A DNA stretch of 64,000 nucleotides from Fulvia fulva (GCF_020509005.1 NC_063012.1:8122001-8186000); one strand, 5' to 3'. Shown: positions 1 to 12,521, counted from the first letter of the stretch. Translations and numbers: made by a program. Notes: a model not told the origin generated them from the letters alone.

Positions 1-379
1 GGACGTTGTTCATTTCCAAGGGACGAAAGGCACCGACTGCGTGGCAGAAGTTATCGTCTTGGGTTGGTGGGATGCAGGTATGTGAGGTCGTAACGACATG
101 TGCGAGATGCAGGCGTGGTATGATATGGTTGATATGCAGCTGACTTACGTGATATTGACAGGACTGGGCAGCGGAAGGAGTACGGCTCAAGAACGATCAA
201 CATCATTGGGAGCCTGGATATTCGCAAGGACGAGAGAGTGCATGGGACGTGTGGGGTCAGAAAGAGGGGACTTATGCGATGGTACCAGAGAGGGAGGAGG
301 AGAAGAAGAAGGCTTGGAATGGATTCTAGTGGTGGCTGAGAACTTCTGCCACCATTGGTGATGATGGACTTCCGCGCTC
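1..379. other. left-edge intergenic sequence
   Basis: No supported gene. Short open frames exist on both strands but have low-complexity or arginine/serine-rich composition and no recognisable domain. This is probably the 3' flank of the gene that ends at 380. Confidence 0.5.
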
Positions 380-2056
380 TCATCCTTGAGCGTGCTCCTC
401 ATCGCCCAAAGGGCGATCTGTCGCTTGCCCGCCGTAGACTCCGCCATCCAGGATCCACTGCTCGTTATCATCTTCATCCATCTGCACCCGCCGCCATGTG
501 TTTCTATTCTCCCTAACCGTATCCTTTCCCTTACCTTCGCGAGCAACTGGCCGGATAAGACCAGAAGCTAACGGATTGTGGCTGAATGCACCTCCTTGAC
601 CAGAGGGAGCGCTTTGGTGGTGCTCTTCCACCTCTGCTTCGTCATCGTTACCAAAATCTGGCTTTTCTACCTCTGCCATCTTTCGCACGATCTTCCCACC
701 CTTCAGGTCAATGCTAGCCACCACGCGGCGCTTCTCATACTCTGGTTTTGCGTTCCACTCCATTTCGCGGAGTATCTTTTGCTGCTTCTTCAGCTGCATT
801 GCCCGATCCTGCGGACTCGCCCACATGTTGGTCCCTGCAGTTGGTACGTCGTAATCGGCGGCCTCATCATGGACTCGTGTGCGGCGGGCATTGTTAGCCT
901 GGAACCCGAGAAGCCTGTCCCTGTGATCTTTCGCCTTCGCACTTGCTTCGTCGTCCGAGCCGGCGGGAGTAGATGGCTGGGAGGACAATGGCGATGATCG
1001 CGACGATGATGCTTGTGCGAGGAAATCCCGACCTGTGAACGCCCTTGCCTTTCCTTGCGCCACATCTGCTTTCTTGTGTCCAGCATTGTTAGCCTTCATC
1101 CGGGCCTCTCCACGTTCATCTCTCAGTACTCTAAGAACTTTCTGTAGTTCTTCAGCGCCCATAAGTTGTGCGCCGCAGAACGTGCAAGGGCCAAGACCCT
1201 CCTTCACGCAGATGACCTTGCCGCACTGCAGACAGTTAGGTGCCATGTCGAGGAGGGGATGCCTCGTGGCCATGCAATTGCACTTGCGTCTTTCCGTCTC
1301 AGCTGCTGATCCTGCAGATAGTCCTGGGTTGATTTGCACCTCGAGAGCACGAATTGCAGAGTCCAAGTCGGATAGAGCAGTCGAGGCTCCGTGCATGGCG
1401 GTACCGCCAGCGATATTGATCTTGGTTCTTGGAGACGGTGATGCATTTCTGGAAGACGCAGTGGATTCTCGTGTAGAACCCGATCTCTTCGTGGAAAGGG
1501 CGTCTGATATCAGAGGTCCGGAAGCAGAAGGGGGAGGCTTACTGGTGATGGGAGCACTTGTGGGAGCGGCATCATCTGTAATCAGTGGCATCTGGGTTGC
1601 ATCCGGTTTGCGTTGCAGTGCAAGATTGCCTGCTACCTGATCTTTGTGCCTCTGACGAAATGAAGCGGCCATATAATCTTGCTCATGGCGTTTCTGGTAG
1701 GCACCGGAAGTGTCACCGTGACCTTCCAGCTGGCGGGCGGGCAAAGAGTGGATATTCGCTCTCTTCTTCTGAGGCCGCGACCTCTTCGGTGTATCTGGCG
1801 TGGCTGCTGCAGCAGTGCTGGATGTGGTCCCCGTGGCTTGGCCAGGAGCCTGCGCGGGTGCGTTCTGTCGTCGAAGGTTGAAGGTAGATATGAACTCGAG
1901 GCTTCTCGCGTCATCCCCTAGCAAGTTCTTCAAGTGCTCGGCGGCTGCATCCTTGGACAGCGAGTCTGCGTAGCCAATGACCTGCTTTAGCGACTCGTCG
2001 TCAAGTGGCAAGAGCTGTTGGAGTCGAGGGAGCGCCCAGGCTTCGATGGACGCCAT
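380..2056 (-). CDS. RQT4: TRIP4/ASC-1-like zf-C2HC5 protein (Rqt4 type)
   Basis: A single-exon gene of 558 aa. I chose the ATG at 2056 (MASIEAW...) because the 42 residues upstream in the open frame look like untranslated sequence. The N-terminal ~60 residues form a small helical domain. A Ser/Ala/Pro-rich linker follows, then a cysteine-rich zinc finger at about residues 259-294 (CNC...H...C-X2-C...C...C-X2-C). This pattern is the C2HC5 finger of activating signal cointegrator 1. Downstream is the family's conserved stretch with a GRDFLAQ motif and a long polar tail. In the known family, TRIP4/Rqt4 is a subunit of the ASC-1/RQT complex with the helicase ASCC3/Slh1, which splits collided ribosomes. 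That role is inferred from homology. It lies tail-to-edge, with a ~900-bp spacer to the transcription factor upstream. Confidence 0.85.
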   Translation of the reverse strand: MASIEAWALPRLQQLLPLDDESLKQVIGYADSLSKDAAAEHLKNLLGDDARSLEFISTFNLRRQNAPAQAPGQATGTTSSTAAAATPDTPKRSRPQKKRANIHSLPARQLEGHGDTSGAYQKRHEQDYMAASFRQRHKDQVAGNLALQRKPDATQMPLITDDAAPTSAPITSKPPPSASGPLISDALSTKRSGSTRESTASSRNASPSPRTKINIAGGTAMHGASTALSDLDSAIRALEVQINPGLSAGSAAETERRKCNCMATRHPLLDMAPNCLQCGKVICVKEGLGPCTFCGAQLMGAEELQKVLRVLRDERGEARMKANNAGHKKADVAQGKARAFTGRDFLAQASSSRSSPLSSQPSTPAGSDDEASAKAKDHRDRLLGFQANNARRTRVHDEAADYDVPTAGTNMWASPQDRAMQLKKQQKILREMEWNAKPEYEKRRVVASIDLKGGKIVRKMAEVEKPDFGNDDEAEVEEHHQSAPSGQGGAFSHNPLASGLIRPVAREGKGKDTVRENRNTWRRVQMDEDDNEQWILDGGVYGGQATDRPLGDEEHAQG

Positions 2057-2956
2057 GGCCGGATAGATGTCACGACTCTGAAGATCGAATTCGCAGGGAG
2101 AGAACAGGAAGTGTGAGATGTCGCTACAGCCAAAGTCGTGTTGATGCGGGTGTGGAAGAGCATACACCGGCGCTCGCTGCACTTTGCTTGACTCGTACTA
2201 GTCGGATGAGGACGTGGGACACTTGTGTGCATGTATGCTCTTGCTGTGGCGTGCCCCGATGCTCCCAACTCCATACAGGATTGCCGTCGCATCACAGCAA
2301 CAACATGAAGCGGCAGCCCTGATGATAACTTGAGGTGCTGCTTTCGACGGCACGGGTCATGGAGGGAGCAAAACGGCCAGGGCCGCACCGCAACAGGACT
2401 GACCTCATCTCTTCATCCGTCTTGATGAGAAATATGCAATCAAGATCATGAAAGGGAAGTGCACGGTTGGAATCTGCAGCATTCATATTCCATACAAGCC
2501 ACTGAAGCATCCGTTTATTATTTACCATCACGCATATCTGTTGCCAGACTCGCCCTCTTTTGCACACACATTGCTCGGCCACCGAGAGCAGAGGAGAATC
2601 CGATCTCGAGAAACCAAATACACTTTGCGAAAACTCGACCGAAACCCACCCCATTGCTGGCGCCCAGCCGTTTGGCGCCGCAAGCGCTGTGATGCAGCAA
2701 GCCACTTGAAACCTCCCAGATAACAGCACAACGCCCTGCAGAAAGCATGTATCAGGTTCTCGGAGCGCGACAGAACCCAGCTCCCTTTGTTGCGCATCTC
2801 TTTCGTGGCGGAGGCCAGCTCCTGCCTATTAATCCTTGCCGATCAAATCCACCTGGACGCCCACATCGACCATCTGACGATATCCATCCTCTTTGCGGTC
2901 ACCGCCCGCGTGTCCATCGATATCTTTCTCTGCTGAACGCGTCAGCTACCGTTTCT
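2057..2956. other. intergenic spacer
   Basis: About 900 bp between two minus-strand genes. It should hold the promoter of the TRIP4-like gene (near 2060-2400) and the 3' UTR of the transcription-factor gene. The open frames here lack any domain and overlap one another in several frames, so I call no gene. Confidence 0.5.
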
Positions 2957-4460
2957 TCAGTTTGGTCCACGATTGAGAGCTTGGAGCATGCTGCTGTCCG
3001 TGGAGGTGCGCTCCTCCATCTTGGGCTGGCTGGCGAGATCGTGGACCTTGCCGCCGTGACGCTGAGCGTTTGCCGCAGATGTTGGAGAAGTGCGACCATC
3101 ACGGACAGCAGTACCATGCTGGAAGCTAGTGGAAATGCCAGGCTGCCCAAGCACATGCGGCGACGATGATGCACGCGAGGCATCGTAAGAGTACGTGCTC
3201 CGCGGCGACGCACGACGCGCTTGGGCTTGGCATTGGGCATGATATGGCTGGGAATGATACTGCGCGGAACGATACGAGGTAGTAGAAGAAGTGGGCGACG
3301 CACCAGCTGGAGTAAGACCGGATGGGTCAGGATAACCATACGGCTGCCCGTCAGCACCACGATGCTGTGGCATCTGCGACTGCTCTCCCGGGTTCGGCGG
3401 AGCGATAGTTGGCGTGTGCGGCTCGTCGTTTGGACGCTTGCGACCAGCTTCTGCATTCTGGCCCTGCGGACCGCCCTGTTGCGAATACATGGGCTGCTGT
3501 TGTTGGTAGCCCTGGGGCGGAGGTGGATACTGGCCAGGCTGCTGCTGTTGCTGCGGCTGTTGCTGTTGCTGTTGGTACTGATCGCGGTTACCGTGTTGAG
3601 GCAATGGCTGACCGTAGGCGCCATAGAGCTGTGTGTTTGGCGGAGGATTTTGACCACGCCAGACTGTATGTGCAGGAACAAACGCTTGGGTTTGTGCGCT
3701 CACTGGCGTGAAGACACATTCCTGTGAGAAGCGCTGGCAGTTGGTGCAGCGGCCATCCTCGGACTGGTCGAACCCAGAGCAGCGAATCTAAACGCGTAAT
3801 CAGTTTGCGCAGACTGGAAACAGTTCTCGATCATGCTTACCTTGCGTCGTCGGCAATAGCGGCAGGCGATTGCGGTACGTTGACGTGGCGCGGGTTGAGT
3901 GGGAGGATAGGCCATCTGCGGCTGCTGATATGGTGGCCCGTACATTTGCTGTGGTGGAGGCAAAGCGCGGTACTGATCGGGGTGGTTTGGCTGAAGCGTC
4001 TGCATGGCCGGCGGTGCGCCTTGCTGCTGGACTGCCTGCGAGATGGGCGTAAGCTGCTTTGCATCATCTTGGTCAGTATTGATGTTGTCTTCAGAGGATA
4101 GTGCGGGATCGATGGCCGCTGCCGCCGCCGAGGCTGATTCTCCCATCTTGATGCGCAATGTGTTGTCGTGTGCGAAGTTGCGGATGCAAAGAGGAAGCTT
4201 GCAACTGCAGATGGGAGAATCACAGTAGGTACAGCTGGGCACGGGCGCAGACAGAATCTTGGCGTGCTGCAGCTTCGAGACTCAGGTCGTCCAAGTCATC
4301 GAGTGCGACTCACCTGATTTGGATTCGGCCTTGGTTGGTGGTATTGGCCATTCGAGTTTTGCGTGTTCGGGGCCCATTGCTGAGGCTGCTGGTTGGCCTG
4401 CGATGTTGGCGGTGGGTTGGGAGTCCAATTGGCCCCGGGCTGGGTGGGCGACTGATACAT
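2957..4460 (-). CDS. Zn2Cys6 fungal transcription factor
   Basis: Three exons (4314-4460, 3841-4146, 2957-3787) join in frame to give 427 aa. Intron 1 (4147-4313) and intron 2 (3788-3840) have GT-AG ends. The ATG at 4460 is preceded by an in-frame stop. A binuclear zinc cluster spans Cys144, 147, 154, 165, 168 and 175, spaced CX2CX6CX10CX2CX6C. Intron 2 cuts inside the cluster, right after CRRRK. The N-terminal half is Gln/Pro-rich (QQPQQ, PPYQQPQ). After the cluster come a second long polyglutamine tract and Pro/Ser-rich sequence, ending LNRGPN. I see no fungal-specific middle homology domain, so this is a short factor with disordered activation-type regions. Such clusters bind CGG-type DNA sites as nuclear regulators. 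The target genes are unknown and I did not recognise an orthologue with certainty. Confidence 0.82.
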
Positions 4461-7400
4461 GGCGGGCGCAAGGTCCGACGCTTAATTAATTATTGCTTGA
4501 CGCAGCCGCGCTCGTAGCGATATGCGCAAGCGACCCTCTCTGTCGGAGTCGGTGGTGTTTTGAGGTTGCACAAAGGCGCGGGCCGATGGCGAAAGGCCGT
4601 CTGATGCTGCAGGGAAGGTTCCCGAGCGTGCGACACTGCGACCGACAGTTGCACAACAGGCGTTTGGCGGACGGCGTGACGCGCGGGCGGTTTGGTGCGG
4701 TGCGGTGCGGTGCGGTGCGGTGGTGCTGTGAAGGTGATGATGTCGTGCGGTGAGTAGTGGTGTCGCGCGCAAAGTGCAGGCCAGTAGTGCAGTGCAGCGG
4801 TCGGTGGAAGAAGCACACTCGCTGCAGCGCGCGCGGCAGTGAACTTGTTGGAGATGGGAGTTCGGGAGCGGGAGAACCTTGAAGGAAATGCACCCAGCGC
4901 GCTGGGTAAGTAGTCGAGAAGGTGCGTGCGGGTGAAGCACGAGCGCAAACGTGGTGTGGACCGTGGACCGTGGTGCCAACCAACAGCGACAAGTCAGCGT
5001 GGTCAGGTTGCGGCGCGAGCGGCGAGCAGCAGCAACTAGTAGTCGCAGTAGTACCAGCTGGCAGCAGCAGCCAACAGCGTCGTTCGACAAGTACCCTTAT
5101 TAGCTGCTTTCCTCGGGTCGCATGCTTCCTCCTTCGCTGACAACCTTACCTCGTACGCCTCTTCCGCACACGCCTGTTTGCTGCGCTGATCTTTCCCGAC
5201 CACGCAAGCCTGACGGTCCGCCGCCTGCAACCCACCGCCCAGGCAGGACCCAGCCAGCAGGGTTCGTGCTTCTAATCGCGGGCTAGCACTCGTCTACGTG
5301 CAGCAAAACCCTCGGCACCTGCTGTGCGCACGCTGAGTGGCCAGCCCACTGAGATCAGCCCTGTTCGCGCGAGCTCAGATCTGTGGTATCGGGCGTACCG
5401 CGCCTCCTGGAAGCGGGCCTGTATGACGACCGCCGTTTCGCTGATTTGACTGGTCGAAGTGGCGACCGATCCAGGATTTCAGCTGTGCGAGACGGGCTGC
5501 TTCCGCGCTAGGCTGGGTCAGCAGAAGCGAAAACACCCTCGCGGCCCAATCACACCGCACTCGCCCACTCCGCCCTCGTCTTCCGCAAAACGTGGCAAAC
5601 GCAGGGATTTGAGGAGGGAGAAGTCGACAACCGAAAGCTGCTTACATTTCCCACACTCGAGCTGCTTCTCGCCGCAGCAGAGCGTCGACTGGCCCGCCGT
5701 CACCAAGCCTTCCGTTCGGCCGTGCTCGCTATGCCGCCGGGTCCAGCTGGTTACGCCGCAGCGTACGTTGCCAAAATGCGCCTGTCGGCCAATTAGAAAA
5801 ATTGCTGGAGCGGACATGCATTGGGCAAGGGTGTGCCGGCCGTTGGTCGACGTCATGCCCGATGCAGCCCCATGATGAACTGCATGTGTGTGAGAGCGGA
5901 ACGACGCTAGAGTAGCTGGCCGAAGCGTTCCAGAGGCGAAGAGGCGACGGGCGTGAGCCGAACCTTATGCCGCTATGGGGCAGCTACGTGCCGCATTTCT
6001 GGCGCAATGCTCACCTCGGACAGCTTCCCTCTCGACAGTGGTTTACGCCACTCGAAGATTGGACCAAGCGCGAGTCCAAACGATCTGTGGACCCAGCGTA
6101 GAGCCCGATGGCGCTCGAGGTTTCTGCTAGCACCAGCGTCACGTCAGTCCTTGCATGGAGCGATTCGCGGGTGAGGTTGACTAGATACCGGAGGGTATCA
6201 AGATCTTGATCCTGTACTCGTCACTGCAACTACGCGTGGCAAAGGCGGTGCGTTCAGAAAGACAAACAGAAACCCTGATCAGGCATGTGAGGTGAGAGGA
6301 CGAGAATCGCGATGACAGCGCGATCAGCTACTTAATAGGACCCCACCAGTCTTCCCGGCTAGGCATGCAACTGAGCATTAGCATCAACATCGGCAGAAAC
6401 GGTGGTACGAAGGGGGACTTCAATGGCCGAGAAGGAGCGAGCTCACAGTTCCAATGTACAAGTTCATCACATTTCTGGCGCGCAGCAGCAGCAACACCCC
6501 GTCAAGATATCAAGATCGATGGACGTCTCCTCTGCTGGTGTGAGGAGGACGGTCTTGTAATCATGGAACGCATGCCGAGACATGCGCGACATCGGTACGG
6601 CGCGCTGTCCATTCCATCGAAGCGACTTCACTAACAAGCGCCAGACGCTCGTGACACGTTCATTGCGATGTGTTGCATGGATGTCACAAATTGGAGAGCG
6701 AAGCTGTTCGACTGCAGGCTCTTGTGAGCTCGTTAGTGCACGTCCAAGCACATGAATATCCGCCGGGTGGCTGCCGTCACCCTCATCGCGAAGCCCACGG
6801 ACACAGCACAGCAAGGGATCCGCTCTGCCATTATTACACGATTGATCACGCTACTGCTATCCGTCACGTTGGCTTGAAGGTGCTACCTAAGACCATGCCT
6901 CCAGGACTACAGTTTTGCTCACAAAGCGCGCCTGCCATGACGGCGTGAGACGAGAGCACTGCATTGCGTAGAGCATACACAAACGCGAGCTCCCAGGAAA
7001 TATTGCTAGCATGTTCCGTCACCCTCCCCGACCCAGGCAGGTAGCACAGCAGAGGCGCCGGCACGTACCGCTACATATTCTGGCTCAAATCCAGGGGTGC
7101 TCCGAACCAACACGGCGAAGTCTCCCAATGCCGACAGAACGCGAAGCTGATTTGGTCGGCCTCAGCTGACGGACTTTTGTACTGTAGCGTATCAAGCTCA
7201 GCACCATCCGACGCTTCTGCGTTTTGTACAGGCACATCCTCGCTAGGCCATGGACAGTCGTGCCACTGACGGAGCGAGATTGGAACGTTACGAGATCTTT
7301 TGCGTAGAGCTAGGAGTGCAGCCTGAAGGTAGGTCTCAGCTTCCCGATGCCCTGCAGAAAGTTGCAACAGGAAGAGCTTGCCATCGCCGATTTGTGCTGT

Positions 7401-7910
7401 CAGACCCTAGAGGGTAGAAATCACATGATGAAAATGTACTGCAACGGCCCGCCATATCCTAGCACGCTGTGTACAGTTTTGGGTTCAGGATGCCCGTTCA
7501 AGGCCACGCCTTGCCCTATATCCTCGTAGCGTCGAAGTCTCTGTTGAGCTCTTCTTCCTGCTGGCAGGTGGAGAAATGCTGCCAGCACAGCAGTGTGGCT
7601 GCACCACAGGATGCAAGTGTCCAACGACAGTGCAAAACGTGTCACTTCTTGTTACTATGTATGTCTGCCCGACATTGAGAATATACAGCGAGCGAGGAGC
7701 TCAATGAGCTCAAGCTTGATACAGGAAGTAGCTTACGCAAGGTTATCGGTGGAAGGACCGGGAAAGGAAGTCACAAGGTTGCTGATCATGGACGCGACCG
7801 AGGGCCCTCTACAGACGAGGATACGCTGTTCGAGGAAGTATGATGACTGCTAATCCGCTATGGCTATGAGCAGCCAGATGTATCGTTACGACAGTATTGT
7901 AACACGGAGT
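4461..7910. other. long intergenic region, no supported gene
   Basis: About 3.4 kb separates the transcription factor's start from the DUF2461 gene's end. The first several hundred bases are G/C-skewed and repetitive and probably contain the 5' UTR and promoter of the transcription factor; long upstream regions are common for fungal regulators. The rest has open frames up to about 138 aa (for example 7071-7367 minus, 5459-5875 plus). None has a domain, a splice-extendable partner or a protein-like composition I trust. No tRNA or transposon signature was seen. Confidence 0.45.
4694..4723. repeat. GGTGC pentanucleotide microsatellite
   Basis: Five perfect tandem GGTGC units plus a partial unit lie about 235 bp upstream of the Zn2Cys6 factor's ATG, in its presumed 5' UTR or promoter. 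A slippage-prone tract here could vary between strains. Confidence 0.85.
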
Positions 7911-10900
7911 CTACTCAGAATCATCTGCTTCTTCGTCCCCTTCATCTTCGTCTGACTGGTTCTCGTCTGGACTGATCACAGAATTCACGTAAGTGATCTA
8001 AGTCAAGCATGGTCAGCTCGTGGTCAAGTCGGTGCGTGGAACAAGATCTCTAGTCGCAGTAGCACCCGGAAGAAAGGCGCGACAAGCATGTCTTTCGTAC
8101 GGTTACGCAGCCTGCCCGTGAAGTTCGCCAGAGGTGCCGAGAGAGGATTTTGGCTTTGCGACGCGCCACGGTTCAGTCGAGACACGACTCTGACATAACC
8201 GAGGAGCAAAAAACAGGTGGGTAGTGGTGCAACTTACGTAGGGCTTCAGACATGCGAGCAAATGTGCGATTCGTAGCACCCCAGCCTTGCCCACCACCTC
8301 TGGGTCGGTCAGACTTCTCCCTATCGTAAAGTTGCGAAGTCTCAGAAGGTCGATGTCCGCGTGGTCCGCATCGTAGCCTAGTATTTAGAAAGTTAGTGAT
8401 ATCTGGGTTTGACCGACGAGAGGAAAGATCTATGTGGTATCCGCGTTGACTGTAGGTGACATGTGCTAACAATGTGACGATTATGCTGAGTGAGCAAAGG
8501 TCCCAGCTGGGCAGCAGAGCGATGGGATACGTTTCAGCTCCTCGCCTGATGCTTGATCAAAAGCGTTCGCTGCGGAACACAGCCACAATTTGACCAGCAG
8601 GAAGAGTTTAGACAGCAGCATTGCAACCGCTGATGGCTTGCCGGTCGGCATTCGTCAGCGACCGACCAGATCTGTAGCTCGAACTTGTTTGACCGTCGGG
8701 CTGGTAACTGGGATGCAGAGCTAACGACTCAAGATTGTAGCCGTTCGGTCCGTCGCGACGGTGCCACACGGCAGACTTTGTTGGGCCCGTGGAGGACATG
8801 GACTCTGCTCTTCTCTCATCATCGAAGTTGGGTCAATTCGCGTCCGTTGGCACTCGCAAACCCTTAGCCATCGCGGTGTGACCGTCAACAAGAGATCAGA
8901 CCTGAGTCGGCATCTAATCTCCAGCACATGCTCGCCCAGAGCAATGGCAAAAACGAGTTTGAGACGCGACGACAGCAGGATGGCGGTGGCAGCTCAAGCA
9001 CACCAAGCACAATTCACGATGCACAGTCAGATGGGTTGTAAGCGGGATTCGACTGACCTTTAGGTTTTGTCTTCAACGCGTTCTCACGGTTGCTCTTGAC
9101 AAAGGCTTTGACTGCCGCGCCTTCGCTCTTACCACACCCATCGAGGAACTCCTTCCGTATGCGATCGTCCATCAATACGCTCTTCAAACGACTCGAATCA
9201 CGATCGATCGCTCGGCGCATGGACGCAGTTGGTCCAGCTTCAGGATGCCAAAGCCCTCCACCTAGCGATTCTGTCAGCGATGGGTCCTTCTATCAAGCCA
9301 AAAGGCGAGAAAGTGTCAAGAGATCATCTCTGATGAACGATAACAATCTTCGTCCGCCAGAAATGCGAGGGTTCTGCAGTAAGAGGTGCTCAAAAGCGAA
9401 GAGGACATCATGTCTTGTCCCAAGGCATCGCAAGCATGTCCAGGGTGGTCATCAGATATCGGTGGTCTGTAGTGCGTGCCGAAAGACGCGTCGTTCGCTT
9501 CGTCGCTCAGCAAGTTACCCATTCACATTCTGTCGAGGCTGTCGAGGGTTCTGGGTCGCTCCAGCATCCAGCTACGTCTCAGCAGCGTTGACTATCTAGG
9601 TCTTGGGTTCATGGGGTTGCCATACAGCCGAAAGGCGATATATTTCCGATGGTCTTGTCGTTGTATGTCTTCCAGGCGATGGTGCAGGACTGGGATGTTC
9701 CGCGGATGCTGCTAGCCTGTTAGGTCCGACGGGCGTTACCCGGCGTACGCTCTGGCATCGATCATGACAATAATGTCGGTGTTGAGCATCGAGCCTCCGG
9801 GCCCGAGGATTACATGTTCACCGTCTCTCGACGAAGCGCAACACCGCATAGTCAATGGTGACGCGCCAACAAAGGCTTCCTTTCGCCGACAACATCGAAA
9901 GCGCTTTCAAAGCATTGCAGGAGCTGTTTTCCTGGCCCGATCGTCACACACACCACAAAAAAAGTGTCCAGTATTCGACTCTTGCGTACCGTCAGGCTCT
10001 TCTGCCAGCGCCTTGGGCCCAGAGCGCCGGCGAGGCTCCCAACGATGCGTTCTGCGGCTCTCCAAAGACACCCATCAGACTCAATCACGAAGCCGTGTAA
10101 GAGCTAGGAAAGGCCAAGATGTCGGGCAGACGCGTGTCTGCCTCGACCGTCGAACACCACAAGCCAAGGATGTCCATGACTCCCATGCCAGAGACGCGCA
10201 AAAGACCTTCATTGAGTCCGCGACGTCGATGCGATCGCATTGTGATACCTCTGCAGCATATGCCAGTAGTGGTGAAGTGCGCTCCGTCCAGGCCGCCGTC
10301 GCGTAAAGTGCGCAGCTTGGTCGAAGCCATGTGGGCTCAGGGCGGTCGATGCCTCGAGCATTGTGCGCATCACGTTAAAGATATGCATTTCATGCACTTA
10401 CCGATGAAGCTCTTATCCGGAGCAATCTGAAGATAATAATGAGCGTATGCTGAGGACTTTCGTCCAGCTCGGGACCTGTACTCCTTTCAGCCTGCCGCCG
10501 TTGGCGGGTTGTTGAAGAGATGCAACTAACCATGCAACGCTGAACCAGGCCTACGTATGGGTGCACCGCGTTAGTGCGTCTTCAGTCAATGTACACACAC
10601 CACTACTGCCGGGGAAGTCGGTACTGAAACTAGACATACCTTGTATGGAGTCGGATCCTTTGAGAAACGTACGTCCCTGTAAATGCGGAATATCCTAGAA
10701 AGCAGATGTCAGTCCCGTCCAGCACGACCTGGCCAGTCGATGATCTTACACGTCCTTTACTGGGAGCTCAGGGACTGTGTCATCTATTTCCACAAGTTTC
10801 TCAGTCATTTGCTCCACGAAGCTATGCCAATCCTTCTCTGACTGTCGGAAATCGGCATCGTGCACTGTGGTAACAGTCAGCATTCACGGCTTTAGGAATG

Positions 10901-11714
10901 ACACATCTAGCTCTAGAAATCTCCTCGATGTGCACAGCAGTTCGGTTAGGCAAGGCCGAAGTTCAAGGATCACAAGCGCCACGGCGCCGCTGCTGCATGC
11001 GCATCAGTCGGGCAGGAGTCCCGCATGTTGCAATATCCACATCGACACACATGTGGGTCGGACTGAAGCGAAGCCTGCAGTGCACAATAATGCACAACAA
11101 CGGCCAAGCGATATGCCCAGCAACCTTTGCCACATCCGCCCACAAGAGCAGTACTCTAGGTGCTATGTAATCTGGCAGTGGGGGCACTCACGTTTTAGCC
11201 ACTGTCTGTCATTATTCGCCTTAAGGTCGGCCAGAAAAAGTAGAGTATTCTCGTGGATGGTCTCGTCGGAGTAAGGTATCTTTCCAGCGCTTCTTGGCTT
11301 TGGCTTCTTGATGATGAGTTGCTTGCCAGGTCCTAGACCAGCTTTGACGCCGGGTCGCCACACATCTTTCGTCTGCTTCTGCGATCGTGCGGCAGATGCG
11401 ACGTCGCTACCCGAGTCATCATCGTCTTCCTCGTCGTGATCGTCTCCAGAGGTCGCTTCATCAGCAGGGTCGAGCTTCTCGGCGGCTGCGAAATCGGATC
11501 CAGTCTCTTCTGAGGGAGAATCTTCATGGTCATCGTGGGACTCTTCGCCATCAGAATCCCCGTCTTGGCGAAAGTGTTGGCTTTTGACAGGTGTAGCATG
11601 CTGTGCCTTAGGCCTCTTTGCCGTGGAATCTGAAGTCGCATTGCCGGAAGCGCTTCGCTTGTGTTTGGAGGCGGATCCATTGCCTGTGGACAGTCGCTGT
11701 GATCTACGCGCCAT
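7911..11714 (-). CDS. DUF2461 (TIGR02453) family protein, 8 exons
   Basis: I traced eight exons by continuity with the DUF2461 family: 11192-11714, 10750-10864, 10640-10694, 10531-10550, 10402-10475, 9058-9261, 8238-8377 and 7911-7997. They total 1,218 nt, or 405 aa, and every junction is GT-AG and in phase. The first ~130 residues are an acidic, low-complexity, nuclear-looking tail (KHKRS, EEDDDDSGSD). The DUF2461 domain follows: PYSDETIHENTLLFLADLK, VIFRIYRDVRFSKDPTPYK, AWFSVAWSRAGRK, GGGLWHPEAGP, RIRKEFLDG, and ALKTKPKGYDADHADI. It ends with an acidic tail. The biochemical role of the family is unknown. Odd features are the 20-nt exon 4 and introns of 327, 1,140, 680 and 240 nt beside normal 55-89-nt ones. 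Confidence 0.86.
9262..10401 (-). other. 1,140-nt intron of the DUF2461 gene
   Basis: This intron splits a glycine codon in the GGGLWHP motif; the donor is GTAAGT and the acceptor is GCTAG. It is many times longer than the usual intron in this window. Open frames on both strands (for example 9764-10306 plus, 180 aa) show no recognisable domain. Base composition is like the surrounding genes and it is not RIP-like. An old insertion or an intronic RNA is possible, but nothing supports a call. Confidence 0.6.
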
Positions 11715-12521
11715 TTTTGACGCTTCTATTAGACAGACGGATGGCCTTGAAAATCTGATAAGGCAACTGTTGCTTTCGCAGTATGTCCCTGGAGCCTGGA
11801 GTGCATATGTGTGTTTCTGGCTCTGTATGTCGTGGTTGCGATCCGGGATGGAACAAGCGCGTTACAAGCGCTAGGCCCGAAGCACCAGCCGCGCTGCGCT
11901 TAAACGTAGCATGGATCTGACATGAGATACAGGCTCAGCGTTCTCGTGCGTTGGGATCACGTTACTGCTAATGGCGCGGACCGATCATCCTAGCAAATGC
12001 CAGCATTGTAGCACTTCGGTTAGAATCCGTAAAGTTGAAGCCAAGGGCACCGGTGACTCCAGCACGCGAAGATGCTGTAGAGCATAGAGAGCACAAAGCG
12101 GTCGAAGTCATCTCAAGGTGGAACATGGACGACGAGCAATGTGTGCGAAGTATGGCCTCCACACATTCATTGATGCGCTGCTGTTGCGCGCAGTTTCGCG
12201 AGGAGGCTTGGCATGGGAAATCGAGGTATATTGCTCGCTCCGGTCGATATACTGAGCTCCATCGTGCCGCGCTGCAAAGCTCATATATCAGGCTTGCATG
12301 GAGCCGGGGCTGCATTGATCGTGAGACACATCGAATCGGCCATCTACCTACTGTAGGACTAGTCGCGCTCCAACACCTTAGCCCAGTATCCGCAGGTCAA
12401 GAAAAGGTACTGTCCGGTTCCCATGCGCACGATGTCGCCTTGTGTGAGAAAGACGCTCAAGTTTGGTATTGTTGACATAAAAACTCCGAATCCACCAGAT
12501 GCAGCTACCATGTCCAAATCG
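11715..12521. other. intergenic spacer
   Basis: About 800 bp between the start of the DUF2461 gene and the stop of the Rab5 gene. It should contain the former's promoter and the latter's 3' UTR. Open frames of 66-146 aa overlap in several frames without domain content. Confidence 0.45.

Noticed and set aside
7071..7367. 98-codon minus-strand open frame
   Set aside because: Composition is not obviously random, but there is no homology, splice partner or promoter signal I could support.
9764..10306. 180-codon open frame on the plus strand
   Set aside because: Lies within the long intron of the DUF2461 gene on the opposite strand, with no recognisable domain or codon signal.
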